Below, one piece after another: positions 1-12,384 of a DNA stretch of 64,000 nt; within the stretch, counting starts at the first letter, position 1; each line of letters opens with the position of its first letter. The notes below the pieces were generated by a model. It had not been told where the DNA came from, did no database searches, and was given only the letters and a program-made list of their open reading frames with translations. A program made the translations under genes and the position numbers. Source of the DNA: Parascedosporium putredinis (lineage: Eukaryota; Ascomycota; Sordariomycetes; Microascales; Microascaceae); the NCBI GenBank assembly GCA_949357655.1, contig CASHTG010000016.1:1116001-1180000 (forward strand), written 5' to 3'.

Positions 1-1573
1 AGTTAGGAGTGGGCGCCCTGGCTCTAAGCGAAGGAGTGAAAAGGGCGCTACGCGTGAGGAAAGGGAGAGATCAAGGAGATGGAAGAAGTATGTCAGGTTC
101 GGTCACTTCGATGTGCTTCCGCGAGCCGCGATGAGGAAATCCGTGACGAGCCGGAGGCTACTTGCGAGGAGGGGGCAAGAAGTCGAGACCCACAGATTGC
201 AGGCGAAGTGCCGTGATAATTTTGGGTTGGTTGCTTGTGGTTGGGCGCTGTTGCCGTGACGTGTGGCCGCTCCTTCTGGTTAGTCAGTACGTACCGGTCT
301 CATGCACCACCAAACGCGGGTGTTGGTGCCTTCCGCTCCCAAGCTCCAGTGATAGCGGCCACGTTCAGCCTCCGCGACAGGACAAAAGTTGAGCATGGGG
401 GTTGGAAGGCTTTTGTTCAGTTTTGACCCTGGCGCCCTCGAAAGAACAGAAGGGGAGGGGCGGAAATTATCTATTCACTTGCCAGATATCCACCTAGGCC
501 ATGATCCGATTTTTTTTTCAAACGCTTTACGAGTAGAAGAATCATGGGCAACCTCTGGCTACACCTTGAGGTGATGGGGCTGATATGTTTCTTTCAAGCC
601 TGCTCTTGCCATTGGGTTGGAATGGTTGGATCATGGGATAGCACCGGCAGGAAGCAGGAGCGGGGAACTAGGATTGCCACGTCTGGCGAGCTCCCAGCTA
701 CATGCAGCCGAAGCTGGCTCTTGGTTGAAGGAGTTGATGGTCAAGGGCCATTGCAATGCTTGATGGCTCGAGATCATGGATTGACCCGCTTCGTCCAGCC
801 GTGAATATTAATTGTGAATAGGTGGGTTTAAATCCCCGACCTGAGCTTCATTGCCCTCCGCGCCCGTTCTTTTATTTTGCTTCACAGAGAAAGGCGGCAG
901 AAGGACGAAATGTTCTACGAAGTATGTCTGCTCCGGCTCGACTTGTCCCGATCGCATCCGCTACATGGGGCTGCATGAAAAGTCGCCTCTGGGCAGAAGA
1001 CTCAAAGTGAACAACGATAAGGACGTCTTCTGCTGGTCGTGGACAATCACACCATCACAAATGCGGTTGAAGACGGTCAAGCAGCCACGTCAATTTATTA
1101 ACACACCGCCTGAGCCATCCAATCCAAGCTGGGGGTTTTTCTTGAAGGAGGCCTGTGCCAAGGTATGCTGTCAACCCCCATTGTAAGGGCAATGGCAGGA
1201 GGCTGCCAACGCAAATGTGGGTGACTAAGGCTCTGAAACGCGACCCGGAAGGCGCTTGATGCTTGATTTCCACGCCAATCATCTTTGCACATTAGCACGT
1301 ACCATACCACGCCTTCAGCACCTCCCGTGCCTCCTTGTGGTTAGACCCAGAACCTTTGACCTGAGCCATCCTTTTATTTTTTTCTCTCAATTGCAGCCCA
1401 ACTCCAACTCCAACTCGCCGCCTTTCCATTCCTTCAAACGCCCGGCGGCAACGCTTGATCATCGTAAATTTCTTCTCTTCCCTTTTCCCCTTCTCCAAGT
1501 CATCACCATCTCGGGCTGGCCTCAAATCAATTTCCTCGACCAAAAAGTTTCTGGCCCTTGGGCTACCTCGGCT
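1..1573. other. Intergenic / 5' flank, no gene recognised
   Basis: No open frame here has recognisable protein features. The last 250 bases before the EDC4-like start are pyrimidine-rich (C/T tracts around 1370-1500), which fits a fungal promoter and leader. A short sequence at about 823-842 resembles a tRNA T-arm but has no matching acceptor or anticodon arm. Confidence 0.6.
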
Positions 1574-4500
1574 ATGGTGTCGCCATTCCTTCCCCCGGCT
1601 CCGACGCCGCCTGTCAACAATAGCAGCAGCCAGGGCCCAGTTTCGAACCGCGATCGAACTGCCGGTCTTCTCAACCTCCTCAAGTTCAGTGGTAAAGGTT
1701 CCCAGCCGATTATCGCACCCGAGGAAGATCACCTCGAAGGCCCCGGTCCTCTAGGCCATCAGCATCCGGTTGGTGGGCCATCCTACAACATCCCCCACCA
1801 TGTCGGCCCCCAGAGCCATCATAGCCACCAGAGCCATCATAGCCATCCTTCCCAGCAGTCCCCTCATCATGAAATTGTGAACGTGGCTATCCCTCGACAG
1901 GCACTTCCTCTCTTGGCCCCTGCACCGTCCAGTGCGGATCCGTCGGGTCTTTTGGCTGCCCTTATGAAGGGCATGCGCGCGCCCGATGAGCAAGATGACC
2001 AGCAGGAGCACCATTCGCCTCCCGTTCAACCTCACGCAACCGCCGCACATGGTAGCTTTGGCCCGTCCTCGCCATCGTCGGACACTCGAGCTTATCTTCT
2101 CGATCTGCTCAACCGGCCAAAGCCGAGCCAAGACGATCAGCAGTATGAGTCCCCTCGGCCAATTTAACACCTCAATCGGGTGACATGGTTGGCACCGGTG
2201 GCCCAAAGATGTATGGGCCTCTGGCTATTGGCCCACAGGTTCCTCTGGACTACGACAACAGGTCTCAAGACCAGAGGAGTTCTGGCTACAACAGCTATTC
2301 CATGGCGAGCAATGGACACGAGGGTCGTGGGCCTCAGCCTCATCCCGGCCAGTTCCCGCACCAGCAGCATAGCACTTGGTCGTATCATAGCCAGCCTTCA
2401 GATCATGGTTCCCCCGGCTCTTTTAGCCAATCTCTTGGGGGTGATCACTACGCCAATCAGGCGCCCTTCCAGATTTTGAAAAAGGCCCATCCTTCCGAGT
2501 CTCCCAATGACTTCCACGACCTCAATGACACCCATCGTCAGAGCCTCAGCCCCACCGATACGCGTCGAAAGACTGATCATGGCTTGGCCGATGAAGATGA
2601 TTTTGTTGAACATGGCCGTTCTTTGGAGGCGTCGGCGCAGCCTGTCCTTGATCAAGGCGAGGATCATTCCATCAACCCCACCAATGACCATTCTGAACCA
2701 GCTTCTGCCGACTTTGAGACCATTGACAACTTGGCGGAATCGGATTTGAAGGCTGAGGCTGAAACTGCCCATGGCCTCGCTGATGTTGACGATGATGATA
2801 AGTCGCCTCGTGGCGATTTCCGTGATTCGAAAGATTCATCTGCGTCGTCCCCAAGCATGGTCTCCGTGAAGAAAGCAGCGATGCTCATGATCATGACGGC
2901 GACATCGCTCAGCCGGACCTCGAGCTCCATGATCACACCCAGGCTGTTGCCGATAGTTGGGATAGCGCGGATGCCGAAGACGCTGCCTTTATTGCAGATG
3001 ACTCGTATGCTCCCGTCAAAGTTTATGACTTCCCGATGCAGCCTTGGATTTCCATCACCATGACTGATGGAGGTATCGAGGACCGCCCCGAGTTCCGTGA
3101 TGGTGCGATTATGGATATTGCTCGGTTGAAGAAGGAATTTGACCAGATTGATCGCAATCTGTACACGGCTTCCCCATTGCATGGCCTACGGTATGTCGAA
3201 GGCCGGAGGGATGCACGTCATTAGGCAGGATGATGGTAAGGACGTCAAGATCTTTTCCAATACCAAGGATCGCATATTCAACATCTCCATGTCCATCACC
3301 CCCAGCGATCATACGGGTATCCACCGAGAGGCAATCATGGGCACAGGCGTCAGCGGGACCGTTTACTGGGTTCAAATTCTCGAGAGTGACAAGGATCACA
3401 TTGAAGATGCTCACCCGGAGCAATACGGGTTTGCGCTTCCTCCTTTAAGCTCTCAAGAAGGAGATACGTCGGGCGGGGTTCTCAAAACACGCGCCAGGGT
3501 GTCATCCTGCCATCCCGAGTTCTTTGCCGTTGGCCGCGGCAAATCCATCACCATCGTCTGGCCCTATTTTGTCATGCAGAACACATTCTTCAAACCCGGA
3601 CACGATCGAGTCGTCGACGCAGAAAAGCTTGCTAAGCAATGCTCACTGAAGATCAACACTGGTAAGGCTGGAAAGGACTTCACTTTCAGCCAAGATGATT
3701 CGGTCATCGTCTCTCTGGACAAGTCTGGCCGCGTCAAGTTCTGGGATGTGAGGGAACTCACCCTAGCCCGGGAAGATGGCGACCCCAACCGTCCTTTGCC
3801 CGCTCATAGCTCTTTCGAGATCAAGGACCCCCTCATGACTCTTGCCAGCACTCCCGATGGAGAAAAGGCTTGGCCCACCTCGGTGCTCCTGCTTGATAAG
3901 ATCAAGCCGTACCAAAAGAGGTGCGCTCTTCGATACATGATTGTTGGCATGAAGCAGAACCATACCCTGCAGCTGTGGGATTTGGCGCTTGGCAAACCCG
4001 TTCAGGAGTTCAACTTGCCTCATAGCAAGGAATCAGATGCGGTGTGCAGTGTTACGTACAACCCCGCTACCGGCATGATCGTCATCGGCCACCCCACCAG
4101 AAACTCCATTTACCTGGCTCACTTGTCCGCCCCCAAGTACACGTTCAAGAATATTTCTCAGGCTGAGTACATCTCTCGACTTGGCATGAAGGATCCTACA
4201 ATCCCTGCCCCCGAGTCAACCGCTGTAATTAGCGGCGTACGCGAATATTCGTTTGATAACAGGGGCGTGCTGAGGAGTCTTGACATGCTATCTACCCCCG
4301 CTATGGCTCAAGATAGCGACGAGCCGACCCTCTTCGAGCTTTATGCCATGCATTCCCGCGGTGTTGCCTGCGTCCTCGTCCGCCAGCGTGAGCTTGGCTG
4401 GTCCAAGGATAACAAGGTGATTGATGGTGTAGAGGCTCTCAAGGCAGGTGTTATTGAAGTTGCTCCCCTCAAGTCCCTGCCTGCTCAGCCTCTTGATGAG

Positions 4501-6370
4501 CCGGTCCAGAATAAGCAGCAGGCCCGCTCAGGCAAGGATGCGCCCCAGCAAGAGGACCTGGTACGGAAATTACCAGATTCTGTTAGCCCTGCCAAAATTC
4601 AGATGCGCAAGGATGCGGACGGCGCTACGAACGCACCCTCTCCCGCCGGCGCTCTTGACAAGTCGGAGAAGAGGGGCCGCAAGAAGAAGAATGCCGCGGC
4701 ACAGTCTGGCACTACAGACGCTCCCGCTAACGGCGCGAACGCTCAGCCGGCAGCCAAGGGAAGTGCACCCTCTGCGAAGAGTGGTGACTCGTCCCGGGCT
4801 CGGGCCCGTCGCCAAAGGCTACCGGGCCCTCGGTATCCCAGGAAGCGATTGACGCCACTGTTAAGGGCATGGAGAACCGCCTGAACGCATCCATAAGCCA
4901 AGTCGTTGAAACTGCGATTGGTGGCCTCAACGGCACTATCGTCGCTCGCGAGGCCGACTTTGATTCGCGTCAGCTGAAGTTGCTAGATGTTGTATCGGAG
5001 GTTCTGAACCAGAATGTCCAGAATGTCCTTGGGGATATCATCAGCAACCAGTTTTCAGGCTCCGTCATCCCCTCCATTGCGGATGCTACCAGCAAGGCTG
5101 CAGCGGAGCAAGTGAGCATCAAGGCTATGCACACTATCCAGAAGGAACTCAGCAAGGCTTTGCCTACTATCGGCGAGAAGGTTGTCATGAACGATGGACT
5201 TGTAGATGCCCTTTCTGAGAAGATCAGCACTCGCGTGGCTAGCAAGGTGGAAGCCGAGGTCATGCGAGGACTGTCCACGACTCTCATGCCTGCCATCAAT
5301 AATGTGACGATTCAGACCACGCATCGCGTTGCGGCTGAGATTCAACAGCAGTACCAGGAGGAGATTGACCGCCTAGACACCCAACGTCGCTCAGACTCGA
5401 ACAAGATTGACCAACTGTTATCGCTCGTCACTCGTCTGTCTGACACTGTTTCCACGATGGCGGCCGCACAATCTAAATTCCAGGGCGAGTTCCTCAAGTT
5501 CCAGCAGCAGACCATCGCTGAGCGTGAGCACAGTGCTCATGTCAACACCGTGGCGACCCTGTCAAGCACGGAATCTCCGGGTTACGGTGTTGGGCAGCAG
5601 CGACCGCTCCAACACCAGCATTCCGTCCCTCATAGCCATCAGCTCCAGCATCAGCACCAGCCTCAGCACCAGCACCAACATCACCAGCATCAGCAACCCC
5701 AGCCTCACCAACAGCGGCAGTCATCGCATCACCAGCACTCCCACCCCCAGTGAGAATTCGGCGGACCAGACTCCCGGGTCTGCCCATGACATGGAACTCA
5801 ACCACACCATTTCAACGATTGCCCAGTCTGTGCAGGACGGTCGGTTGGAGGAAGCCATCATTCGCTGGCTCCAGAGCGGAAGCGAGGACGAGATTTTTGC
5901 TCGCTACTGGTCTAAAATGAGCCCCGTTCACCTCCGCGATCTCCCTCCTCTGGTACAACTGTCGGTGGCAACCACCGTTTCCCAACATCTCGACACGGCG
6001 TTGGCTCGGCAGAAGGCGGCTTGGCTGGAAACGTCAGTCCACTGCCTCATGAACAATGTGCCCACCTTTGTATGTCCTTCCGCTACCCTTTTATTTCTTT
6101 TTCATTGTTCTTGCTCTGGCATCATCCCCCTTTTTTTTTTTCTCGCACGTAGCACGCCAACACAATTTCTAACCTTGCTTTCTCTAGGACCAACAAGTTC
6201 GAGAAGTTACGCCCAACATCATGAAGCTCGTTATCAGCCGTTCGGAGAACCTTATGATGCGAATCAGCACCAAGGACCGCCATGACCCCATTCTCCAGAA
6301 CCTGGTACAGCTTATCGGCACAGCCAAGCGTATCCTGGACGCCACCACCGGTGGCCACCATCAGTACTAA
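1574..6370 (+). CDS. EDC4/Pdc1-like enhancer of mRNA decapping (WD40 scaffold), with frameshifts
   Basis: Probable P-body scaffold that links the decapping enzyme to its activators. ATG 1574 opens MVSPFLPPAPTPPV, followed by a leucine-rich TAGLLNLLKF motif (about residues 34-43) and a disordered His/Gln/Pro-rich region. A WD40-like propeller lies at about 3040-4400 (for example VIVSLDKSGRVKFWDVRE), then a Lys-rich linker, helical segments (4870-5550), a His/Gln tract (5590-5750) and the conserved C-terminal helix domain containing EEAIIRWLQSGSEDEIFARYW. One intron at 6070-6187 (GTATGT...TCTCTAG, branch CTAACC) precedes the final exon ending in HHQY. The frame changes near 2151, 2880, 3175, 4800 and 5730; at 2151-2154 a CCCC run needs one more C. 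About 1,560 aa, a usual size for the family. Family is confident; the exact binding partners are inferred. Confidence 0.85.
5590..5752 (+). repeat. His/Gln-rich CAN/CAG tract in EDC4-like gene
   Basis: Imperfect CAC/CAG/CAT codon repeats encode alternating His and Gln before the conserved C-terminal domain. Similar His/Ser repeats occur at 1810-1860. Low-complexity prion-like tracts are common in P-body proteins. Confidence 0.8.
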
Positions 6371-7080
6371 AGCTGCTTTTCATTCGAATTAAGTTGACAT
6401 ATGGGGCGTAACTAGCATGATACCCTAAGACATTTTCCAGCTATTCTGCACTCTTCTGTTTTCCCTATGAACACGCTTTGCTTTGAAATTTTCGCCATCA
6501 ACGCATGACAATATGACTGTGGATGGAGGAGGTTGAAGGGGTGTATGTACACCACCAGCGCTTGCCTCGGGTTTGGACGAGGTTTTCCCCATTCTCCTCT
6601 TCTATTCTCTGTAAGAGTATATTATCGAGTTTAGTGGTTTCTTTTTCCTCTTGCTTCCTTAGTTCTTCCATCTGTCTCCTTTTCTCTTTTTCTTCTTGTT
6701 GCCCCCTCGCTTTTTTTTTTTTAACGAACATGTGGCAATGACGAAGGATGAGGCTATTCGTTTCTCATGGGTTCCCTTTAACAGCATTCATTTTCTGAAA
6801 ACAATGTCATCCTGTTCCTCATGTTGCAAGCAACCAAGTGCTCGTCCCTTGCTTTCGAGATGCCTGTGATATTACTTTGCTTGAATCATTTGTGGTTCCT
6901 GCACCCACGCACGTGTTGCTGAAGACCAATGCTCTATTCATTTCGCATTACAGCATTACATTGGATGAATTTGATATACGCCTGTAAGCCTACATATCGC
7001 AGTAAACGGTCACCCGAATCATAGCCTGCCCTCCGATCCCTTGACATCATTGTCATAAACAACAGTGGGCCCCTTCACAA
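6371..7080. other. Intergenic between convergent genes
   Basis: This is the 3' flank of two convergent genes. It holds a T-rich stretch at 6640-6722 (T run at 6711-6722) and no convincing coding frame. Confidence 0.6.
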
Positions 7081-7855
7081 TCACCGATCTACAACCTCCA
7101 GCCAACATCCCATATTGGCGATGCCAGGAAGCGAAACATCTTTAGGCATGACGTAGGCTGGTTGGAATGTCGAACATACCAGGACTGTACAACGGCTGCG
7201 AGGAGGCGCGAGACTGTAGATGATGTCGCAGGGCCTAGTCTCGGGTGTCACGGTGATGGTGAAGTTTCGGCCGTGGGGATTGTATGGGTGCGGATCATCA
7301 GTTGTGCGGTCTCGGACTTGGAGGGTGAGAATGCCGACGGGGTTGAATATTTCGGAGGAGGGCATTGGGGTATCTCATAAGGCGGTGGTTGCTGGGGGAT
7401 GGAGGGCGGTGATCGTCGTAATGATGATGGTGGTGGTGGAAGGGGTGCCAGAAACGATGCCAGGCACGATGGATGCGGCCGGGGACAAGGAGCGGTCGCG
7501 GGAGCGTCCACTGTAATCGCGGAAAATGGTTAGTTTTGGACCCAGACAGATGAGACACAGCAGTCCCGGCCCCTGGGCGCGTTTAGTCCCTTTTCCAGCA
7601 TGAATACCTCAGTAGATACGGTGCAAGTGTCAAGGAAAGTACAAAAAAGCAAGGCATCCAAACGAAAGTAAAGGGGAAAAAAGCTTGATTACCGCTGAGG
7701 TTCAAAGTCTCCTCGAGGTGCCGGTGGTGGCCCATCGGCTCCTGTGGGGTACTTGGATTCGTCCGCGCCGGGGACATGGAGCGGCGCTTTTCGCGGCAGG
7801 CCCCGCCCCAGCCGGCGCAGGGGTCCCTCTCCCTCGATCTCGATCGGCCTCGCAT
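7081..7855 (-). CDS. Uncharacterised RS-rich/His-rich protein, two exons
   Basis: I do not recognise the family. On the minus strand ATG 7855 opens MRGRSRSRERDP, an arginine-serine-rich start. A probable intron spans 7692-7511 (donor GTAATC, branch ACTAAC, acceptor TTACAG). The second exon continues in SR style (GRSRDRSLSP), passes a His6 run followed by a PPPYEIPQ segment, and ends in a compact domain beginning SSEIFNPVGILTLQVRD and finishing CWLEVVDR at the TGA at 7081-7083. These pieces lie in different frames, so at least two single-base shifts are needed, as in neighbouring genes. The ordered C-terminal 90 residues and the good splice signals argue for a real gene; the exact joins are uncertain. 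Confidence 0.5.
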
Positions 7856-8675
7856 TAATAGAAGATGATGGCTTTTAGTCCCCAGCAAAAAGAAAGGGAG
7901 GGGGAAATATAATCGCGTCACGAAGGGAAGCAGAAGAGGAAGAAACAAGCGCGGATTTCTTTGAGAAAAGGAGGGCGGGAGAAGGAAGGAAAGAAGAAGA
8001 GTGGGAGGGGAAAGCCAGGAATGTGAATGCATTTTTCTTCCCTCCTTGAGCCAAGCCCGTGTTTCCTTGACTGGCGTGGACAGGAATGTCTCAGATGGAC
8101 GAAGGTGGTTTGCTGGATAGAGTCGGGCGTCTATGCAGTTGGCTCGGATGGCTGCTTGCCATCACGTGGAGGACCAAGACGATGGAGAGGGAAAGAAAGA
8201 AAGAAGACAGAGATTGCGTAACAGGAATGAAGGGGTGGATCATTCTTTTTACTTGTAAATGCCTAGATGCCCTTTCACCATCCAGCATTACTAGCTACAC
8301 GACCCAAGCTGGTGATGATGGTGAGTTGGTTGCATCGCCGCCCACCTTCTTCCTCGGATGGCCCTATTTCTAAGTGCACCGAAAAAAAGGGTGATATAGT
8401 CGTAGTTAGAGAGAAGTATTAATTAGTGAGCGAAACGTTCAAGTTATCTTCCTTGTCCACTAGATGCCTCGAATGGTCGCATCTCTACTAGTATCAAGGC
8501 ATCGCAGGCTTTCACCTGTCAAAGCCTCCAGCACTTTGCGACGTGACCAACCCCACATGCCTCGACCATCTGCTTGCTTGGGCTCTTCAAGTTTATGTCA
8601 GCAGGCCAAGGGGTGGAATTAAGGTCGGGCCTTTAAGTTGTTGAAAGTGGGGACAGATCAGCATCAAATAACGAG
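7856..8675. other. Intergenic, no gene recognised
   Basis: Purine-rich (GGGA/GAAG) on the plus strand at 7895-8000, i.e. pyrimidine-rich on the coding strand of the upstream minus gene, which fits its promoter and leader. Nothing else is recognisable. Confidence 0.5.
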
Positions 8676-8757
8676 GCACTATTGGGTTAGTGGTAAACTT
8701 GGTCGTTGCCACCAACGTGATTTCGACCAGCCCCCGGTTCGATTCCGGGATAGTGCA
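8676..8757 (+). tRNA. tRNA-Gly(GCC) with an 11-nt intron
   Basis: The acceptor stem GCACTAT (8676-8682) pairs with ATAGTGC (8750-8756), with A as discriminator. The anticodon stem GGTCG (8701-8705) pairs exactly with CGACC (8724-8728). The loop reads TT-GCC-A, so the anticodon GCC is at 8708-8710. The 18 nt between stem strands exceed a 7-nt loop by 11, placing an intron at about 8712-8722, one base 3' of the anticodon, the canonical eukaryotic position. The T arm CCCGG-TTCGATT-CCGGG is perfect. A T-containing stretch follows at once. Confidence 0.93.
8712..8722 (+). other. tRNA-Gly intron (11 nt)
   Basis: Inserted after A37 of the anticodon loop. Removing it leaves a 7-nt loop and a fully paired 5-bp stem. 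The exact edge could shift by one or two bases. Confidence 0.85.
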
Positions 8758-9577
8758 CTTTTGGCTTTCAACCGTCAAAGCCACCCTTGACTAGTTTCTA
8801 TGTCTTCATTCTTTTTTTTGTTTTCCTTTCCATAACTACTATGCTGTAGCTCGTGCGTTCCGTCCATGGATAATTAATCTTGCCATTCCATACAACTGTA
8901 ATTTTTGTGGTTTTGAGAAAGGGCCCGCATAGACACGGGTCAATAGCGACGAGAGGAGCCGTTTGGGAGCCCCTGGCCCGGCTTGTTCTTGCACTCGTCA
9001 AAGAAATGAGATTACGCTACAATGGATCCCTCGGATGCTCTCTGGTTCCAGATGGTTCTATCTAAAAGGTTCCTTCTGTATTAGTGGAATGCGCCAACCA
9101 GGGTCTGCATGATGCAATCAGCTTTGAGTATTCGTGGGCGATGGTCTTCAGAAGGGCCTAGTGTACTGGGGTCCTGTGCTGGCGGTGGGGTTTCTGGGGA
9201 TTGAGGCGCCTGTGAGCATTCAATCATTGATGTTCAATCATTTGAAGTCCACATATCGAGTTGGACAAACTGGGAGGGTTCGCCACGCTGTCCTGTAGCG
9301 ATCAACCTAAAAAATTGGTGGGAGTCGAGGGGCAAAAGGCTCCGCGCATTCTCTGCGTGGCGGTACAACGCCGGAAATTCGGGCGCAGTAGCTGGCCTCA
9401 AAGCAATCCTGCCCGGGCTCCTTAGCTTTTAAGGGGATCTCCGACGGAAAAACTCTCCAATCACCCACGTAGCGACATCTTCAGTTCTCCCTTTCCCATC
9501 TCCCCTAATCCCCCAAAACTCGCGCCTTCTTTTTCCATCTTCGTCAACTCCTTTGTTGGAATTTTAACATCTTCAAA
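8758..9577. other. Intergenic / PHO88 promoter
   Basis: No gene recognised. CT-rich leader at 9470-9560 directly before the PHO88 start. Confidence 0.6.
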
Positions 9578-10444
9578 ATGGCCGGAGTCCCCCCGCTGTG
9601 TAAGTTTGTGCGCGTGAACACCCTGTTTGTTTCCGCCGTTGCGACCGGCTGCTGTCGCTGAAGCCACGTCGTCGCGTGTTCTCGCGAGCAGCCTGGTTGG
9701 GTGTCACCCTCGCGATATCTGAATGTAGCTAACAATATCTTTCTTTCCGCCTACAGCGCCAACCTCGTCATCGTACTTGGTATGATGCAGGTTGCCAAGA
9801 AGGTTCCCTTCGAAGATCCCAATGTGCTCAACATCGTGCGAGGCATCTACCTATTCAGCAACTTCCTGATCGCGGTTCTCTACTATACCATCTACCTCAA
9901 GATCAACAAGAAGAAGGGTACGCATTCCTTATTCCCGCGCCCCGATATACATGCATAATTGCTTGCGAGGAGACGAATAATTCTCTCGTACCTTTTTCGT
10001 TCCCCATTGTCTTGTCGAATTACAAAGCTAATGAAACTCGTGCTGGATAGATTTGACTACCCTCAAGTATGTCGAGCCCGCGCCTATGGGATCCTCCGAG
10101 GAGCCCAAGCTTGTGACCACGACCATCTACGCCTACGATAACCAGCAGCTCCGCAACGCTTTCCGCGCGCAACTCATGGGCATTGGTATCATGTGCTTCA
10201 CCCACCTCTACATGGGTTACACCAACCCCCTCCTCATTCAGTCCATCATCCCCTCAAGGGCGCTCTCGAGGGCAACCTTACCAAGATCCATATCTTCGGC
10301 CAGCCCGCCTCGGGCGATCTCAAGCGCCCCTTCAAGCAGGCCGCCGGTCTTATGGCTGGTCTCCAGAATGGAGCTGCTCAGAGCGACAAGAAGGCCGTCG
10401 AAGCCGCCGAGAAGGCCGGCCGTGGAGGCGCCAAGGAAGAGTAA
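9578..10444 (+). CDS. PHO88: SND3/PHO88 ER membrane protein
   Basis: Integral ER membrane protein of the SRP-independent (SND) targeting route, first described through phosphate-uptake phenotypes in yeast. Three exons: 9578-9597, 9757-9917 and 10051-10444, with branch points GCTAAC and GCTAATG. The N-terminus MAGVPP runs into ANLVIVLGMMQVAKKVPFED, a membrane segment typical of the family, then the second hydrophobic segment IVRGIYLFSNFLIAVLYYTIYL. The conserved LTTLKYVEP, TNPLLIQSIIP and GRGGAKEE tail follow. One base is missing in the C run at 10250-10253, between SIIP and LKGALEGNL. Allowing for it, the length is 191 aa, the normal family size. The intron-1 donor GTGTAA is slightly unusual, but the join gives the expected protein. 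Confidence 0.95.
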
Positions 10445-11113
10445 ATTGGCGTATTCGTCAATGTTTTGGTAACGACACATTTATTTGTAATCTTAAACGA
10501 ACGGATAGAGCATGGGGGAACTTTTGCGGGGCTCCGGGTTTAAACGGCGAACCTTGCCTTGGGGAATTTGAGCATTCTGATTAACCTTGCTCGCTCTTGC
10601 ACTTGCAGCCTTGAAATTCTATAATTGATTGTGAGATCCATCTGTATTTGATATATCTACCGAGGTAGCGTCTCGGCGTAATCACTCGTGATGGACGTGG
10701 TGATTTTACGTAGACTTGTCTGAACCAAAACCGTTAAAACTTGAGATATTTATGGATGAACTGGCCAACGAATTGTCAGGTTGGAGCTGATCTGAGGCTT
10801 AGTTCTCATGGGAAGGAGACAGAATGTCGGGGTTCTTCAAAACCGATTGCAGCTTTGGGTTTTAGGCTGGTGGTAATATTAACACTGGATACATCGACCC
10901 TGCGCCAATGCCGTCATAAAGCCTCTGTACCCGCTGTGCAGGCGAGTCGGATTCATATCTACGCCACCCACGCGATCCACGAAGTGAAAGATCGTAACCC
11001 GGCAAAATTCTCTCGCAGGCGCACTTGGAATATCGAGGGACACGTATATTTTTACCCCAGACGACTTGTCACATTGATCACCTTGCGAGGCTATCGTCGC
11101 CTCTGCGCGAAAG
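10445..11113. other. Intergenic, PHO88 3' flank and RAD14 promoter
   Basis: AT-richer DNA after PHO88 (10610-10760) with no coding frame I can support. Confidence 0.6.
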
Positions 11114-12384
11114 ATGGAGCAGCCCTCCGCCCCTCCCTCCGAAACAACTGCCAAAGGGCTATCCCCAGACGCGGCTCGGCGCATAGTACGTCCCCAAGCT
11201 GTCTACACTCTATCACGAACTAACCCTGAAATCCATTAGGATGAAAGCCGGTTCCGGGCGAAGGCGATACGGCAAGCGAGGGAAGATGAGCTACGCCGGT
11301 CTGGTAAAGACCCGGAAACGTACTACAAAGGCGCATCGGGCATCATTGAAGGCGGGAGTGCAATGGGAGCCGCTGGGCCGCGAAACAAGCGGCCCTTTTC
11401 GGCAGTCTCGGGCTCCGAGTCCGTACCCGCAACCAACCGCGATGGGCGGGTGCAGCCAGCAGACGGGCCCATACGGCCAGCCAAGAACTTTGCCAAGTTC
11501 GTCGACTTCAATATGAGCTCCATGAAGAACACCAAGGGAGGTTTCATTACGGAAGAGGATGATCCCTTCAATACCGCCTTGAAGAAGGGCGTGCCTGGGT
11601 CGGACAGGCCGAAACACATGACGGCGAAAGAATGGGAGCGCTTTCAGACGCTGCGCAACTTGAAAAGAACGAAGCAAGGCCCGTTTGAGCCAGGCTTGAG
11701 CGTGTTGACCGACGAGGCGGAGAGAAAGAGGTGTCGCGAGTGTGCGAGTCTCGAGATTGACTTTGTCTGGGATGAGGTGTTCAAGACGCGCATCTGCCAC
11801 ACCTGCAAGGACAAGTTCCCCGAAAAGTACTCCTTCTCACGAAAACAGAGTGCAAAGAAGACTACCTTTTGACAGATCGTGAGTGCCCCTAATGAACCTG
11901 CATCCCCTTTATACCTCGGCCCGACCGTTACGTGGAAGTCCCGCATGCTAACCAGGTCTACTATCGGGACTATAGAGGAACTACGCGATGAGGACCTTCT
12001 TCCACATCTTAACAAGCCTAATCCGCACAAGTCCCACTGGCACGACATGATGCTGTTCTTGCGATATCAAGTCGAGGAGTACGCCATCCAAGAGAAGTGG
12101 GGTTCAGCCGAAGCGCTAGATGCCGAGTTTGCGAAACGCGAGGAGCAAAAGAAGAAACGTAAAGAGGCCAAGTTCAAAGAGAGGCTGCTTGATCTGAAAA
12201 AGAAGACGAGGACGGAAGCCTTTAGAAGGCAGCAATCGGGAGTTAAAGGGCCGACTAAATTCGGAGAGGCACTAGGTGGGGAAAGCATGTTCATAGTTGG
12301 GGGAGGGCAGTGGAGAATGCTGATGGAATGACTGTAAGGAAATGTCTGGAATGCGATATGGAAGTTGAGGAACTCGAATTCTAG
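11114..12384 (+). CDS. RAD14: RAD14/XPA nucleotide excision repair damage-recognition protein
   Basis: Damage-verification protein of nucleotide excision repair; it binds kinked damaged DNA with RPA and TFIIH. Three exons: 11114-11185, 11240-11878 and 11976-12384, each intron with a CTAAC branch point. The N-terminal RRIDESRFRAKAIR is the usual XPA helix. The C4 zinc finger is complete: CREC (about C189, C192) and CHTC (about C210, C213) spaced by 17 residues. The XPA_C domain follows, with ELRDEDLLPHLNKPNPHKSHW and FLRYQVEEYA, and the end is RKCLECDMEVEELEF. Two one-base gaps interrupt the frame, at 11832-11833 (CC) and in the G runs at 12299-12307. Allowing for both gives 373 aa with an exact frame, the expected size. 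Confidence 0.93.

Noticed and set aside
823..842. T-arm-like GGTGGGTTTAAATCCCC
   Set aside because: No anticodon or acceptor arms at the right spacing.
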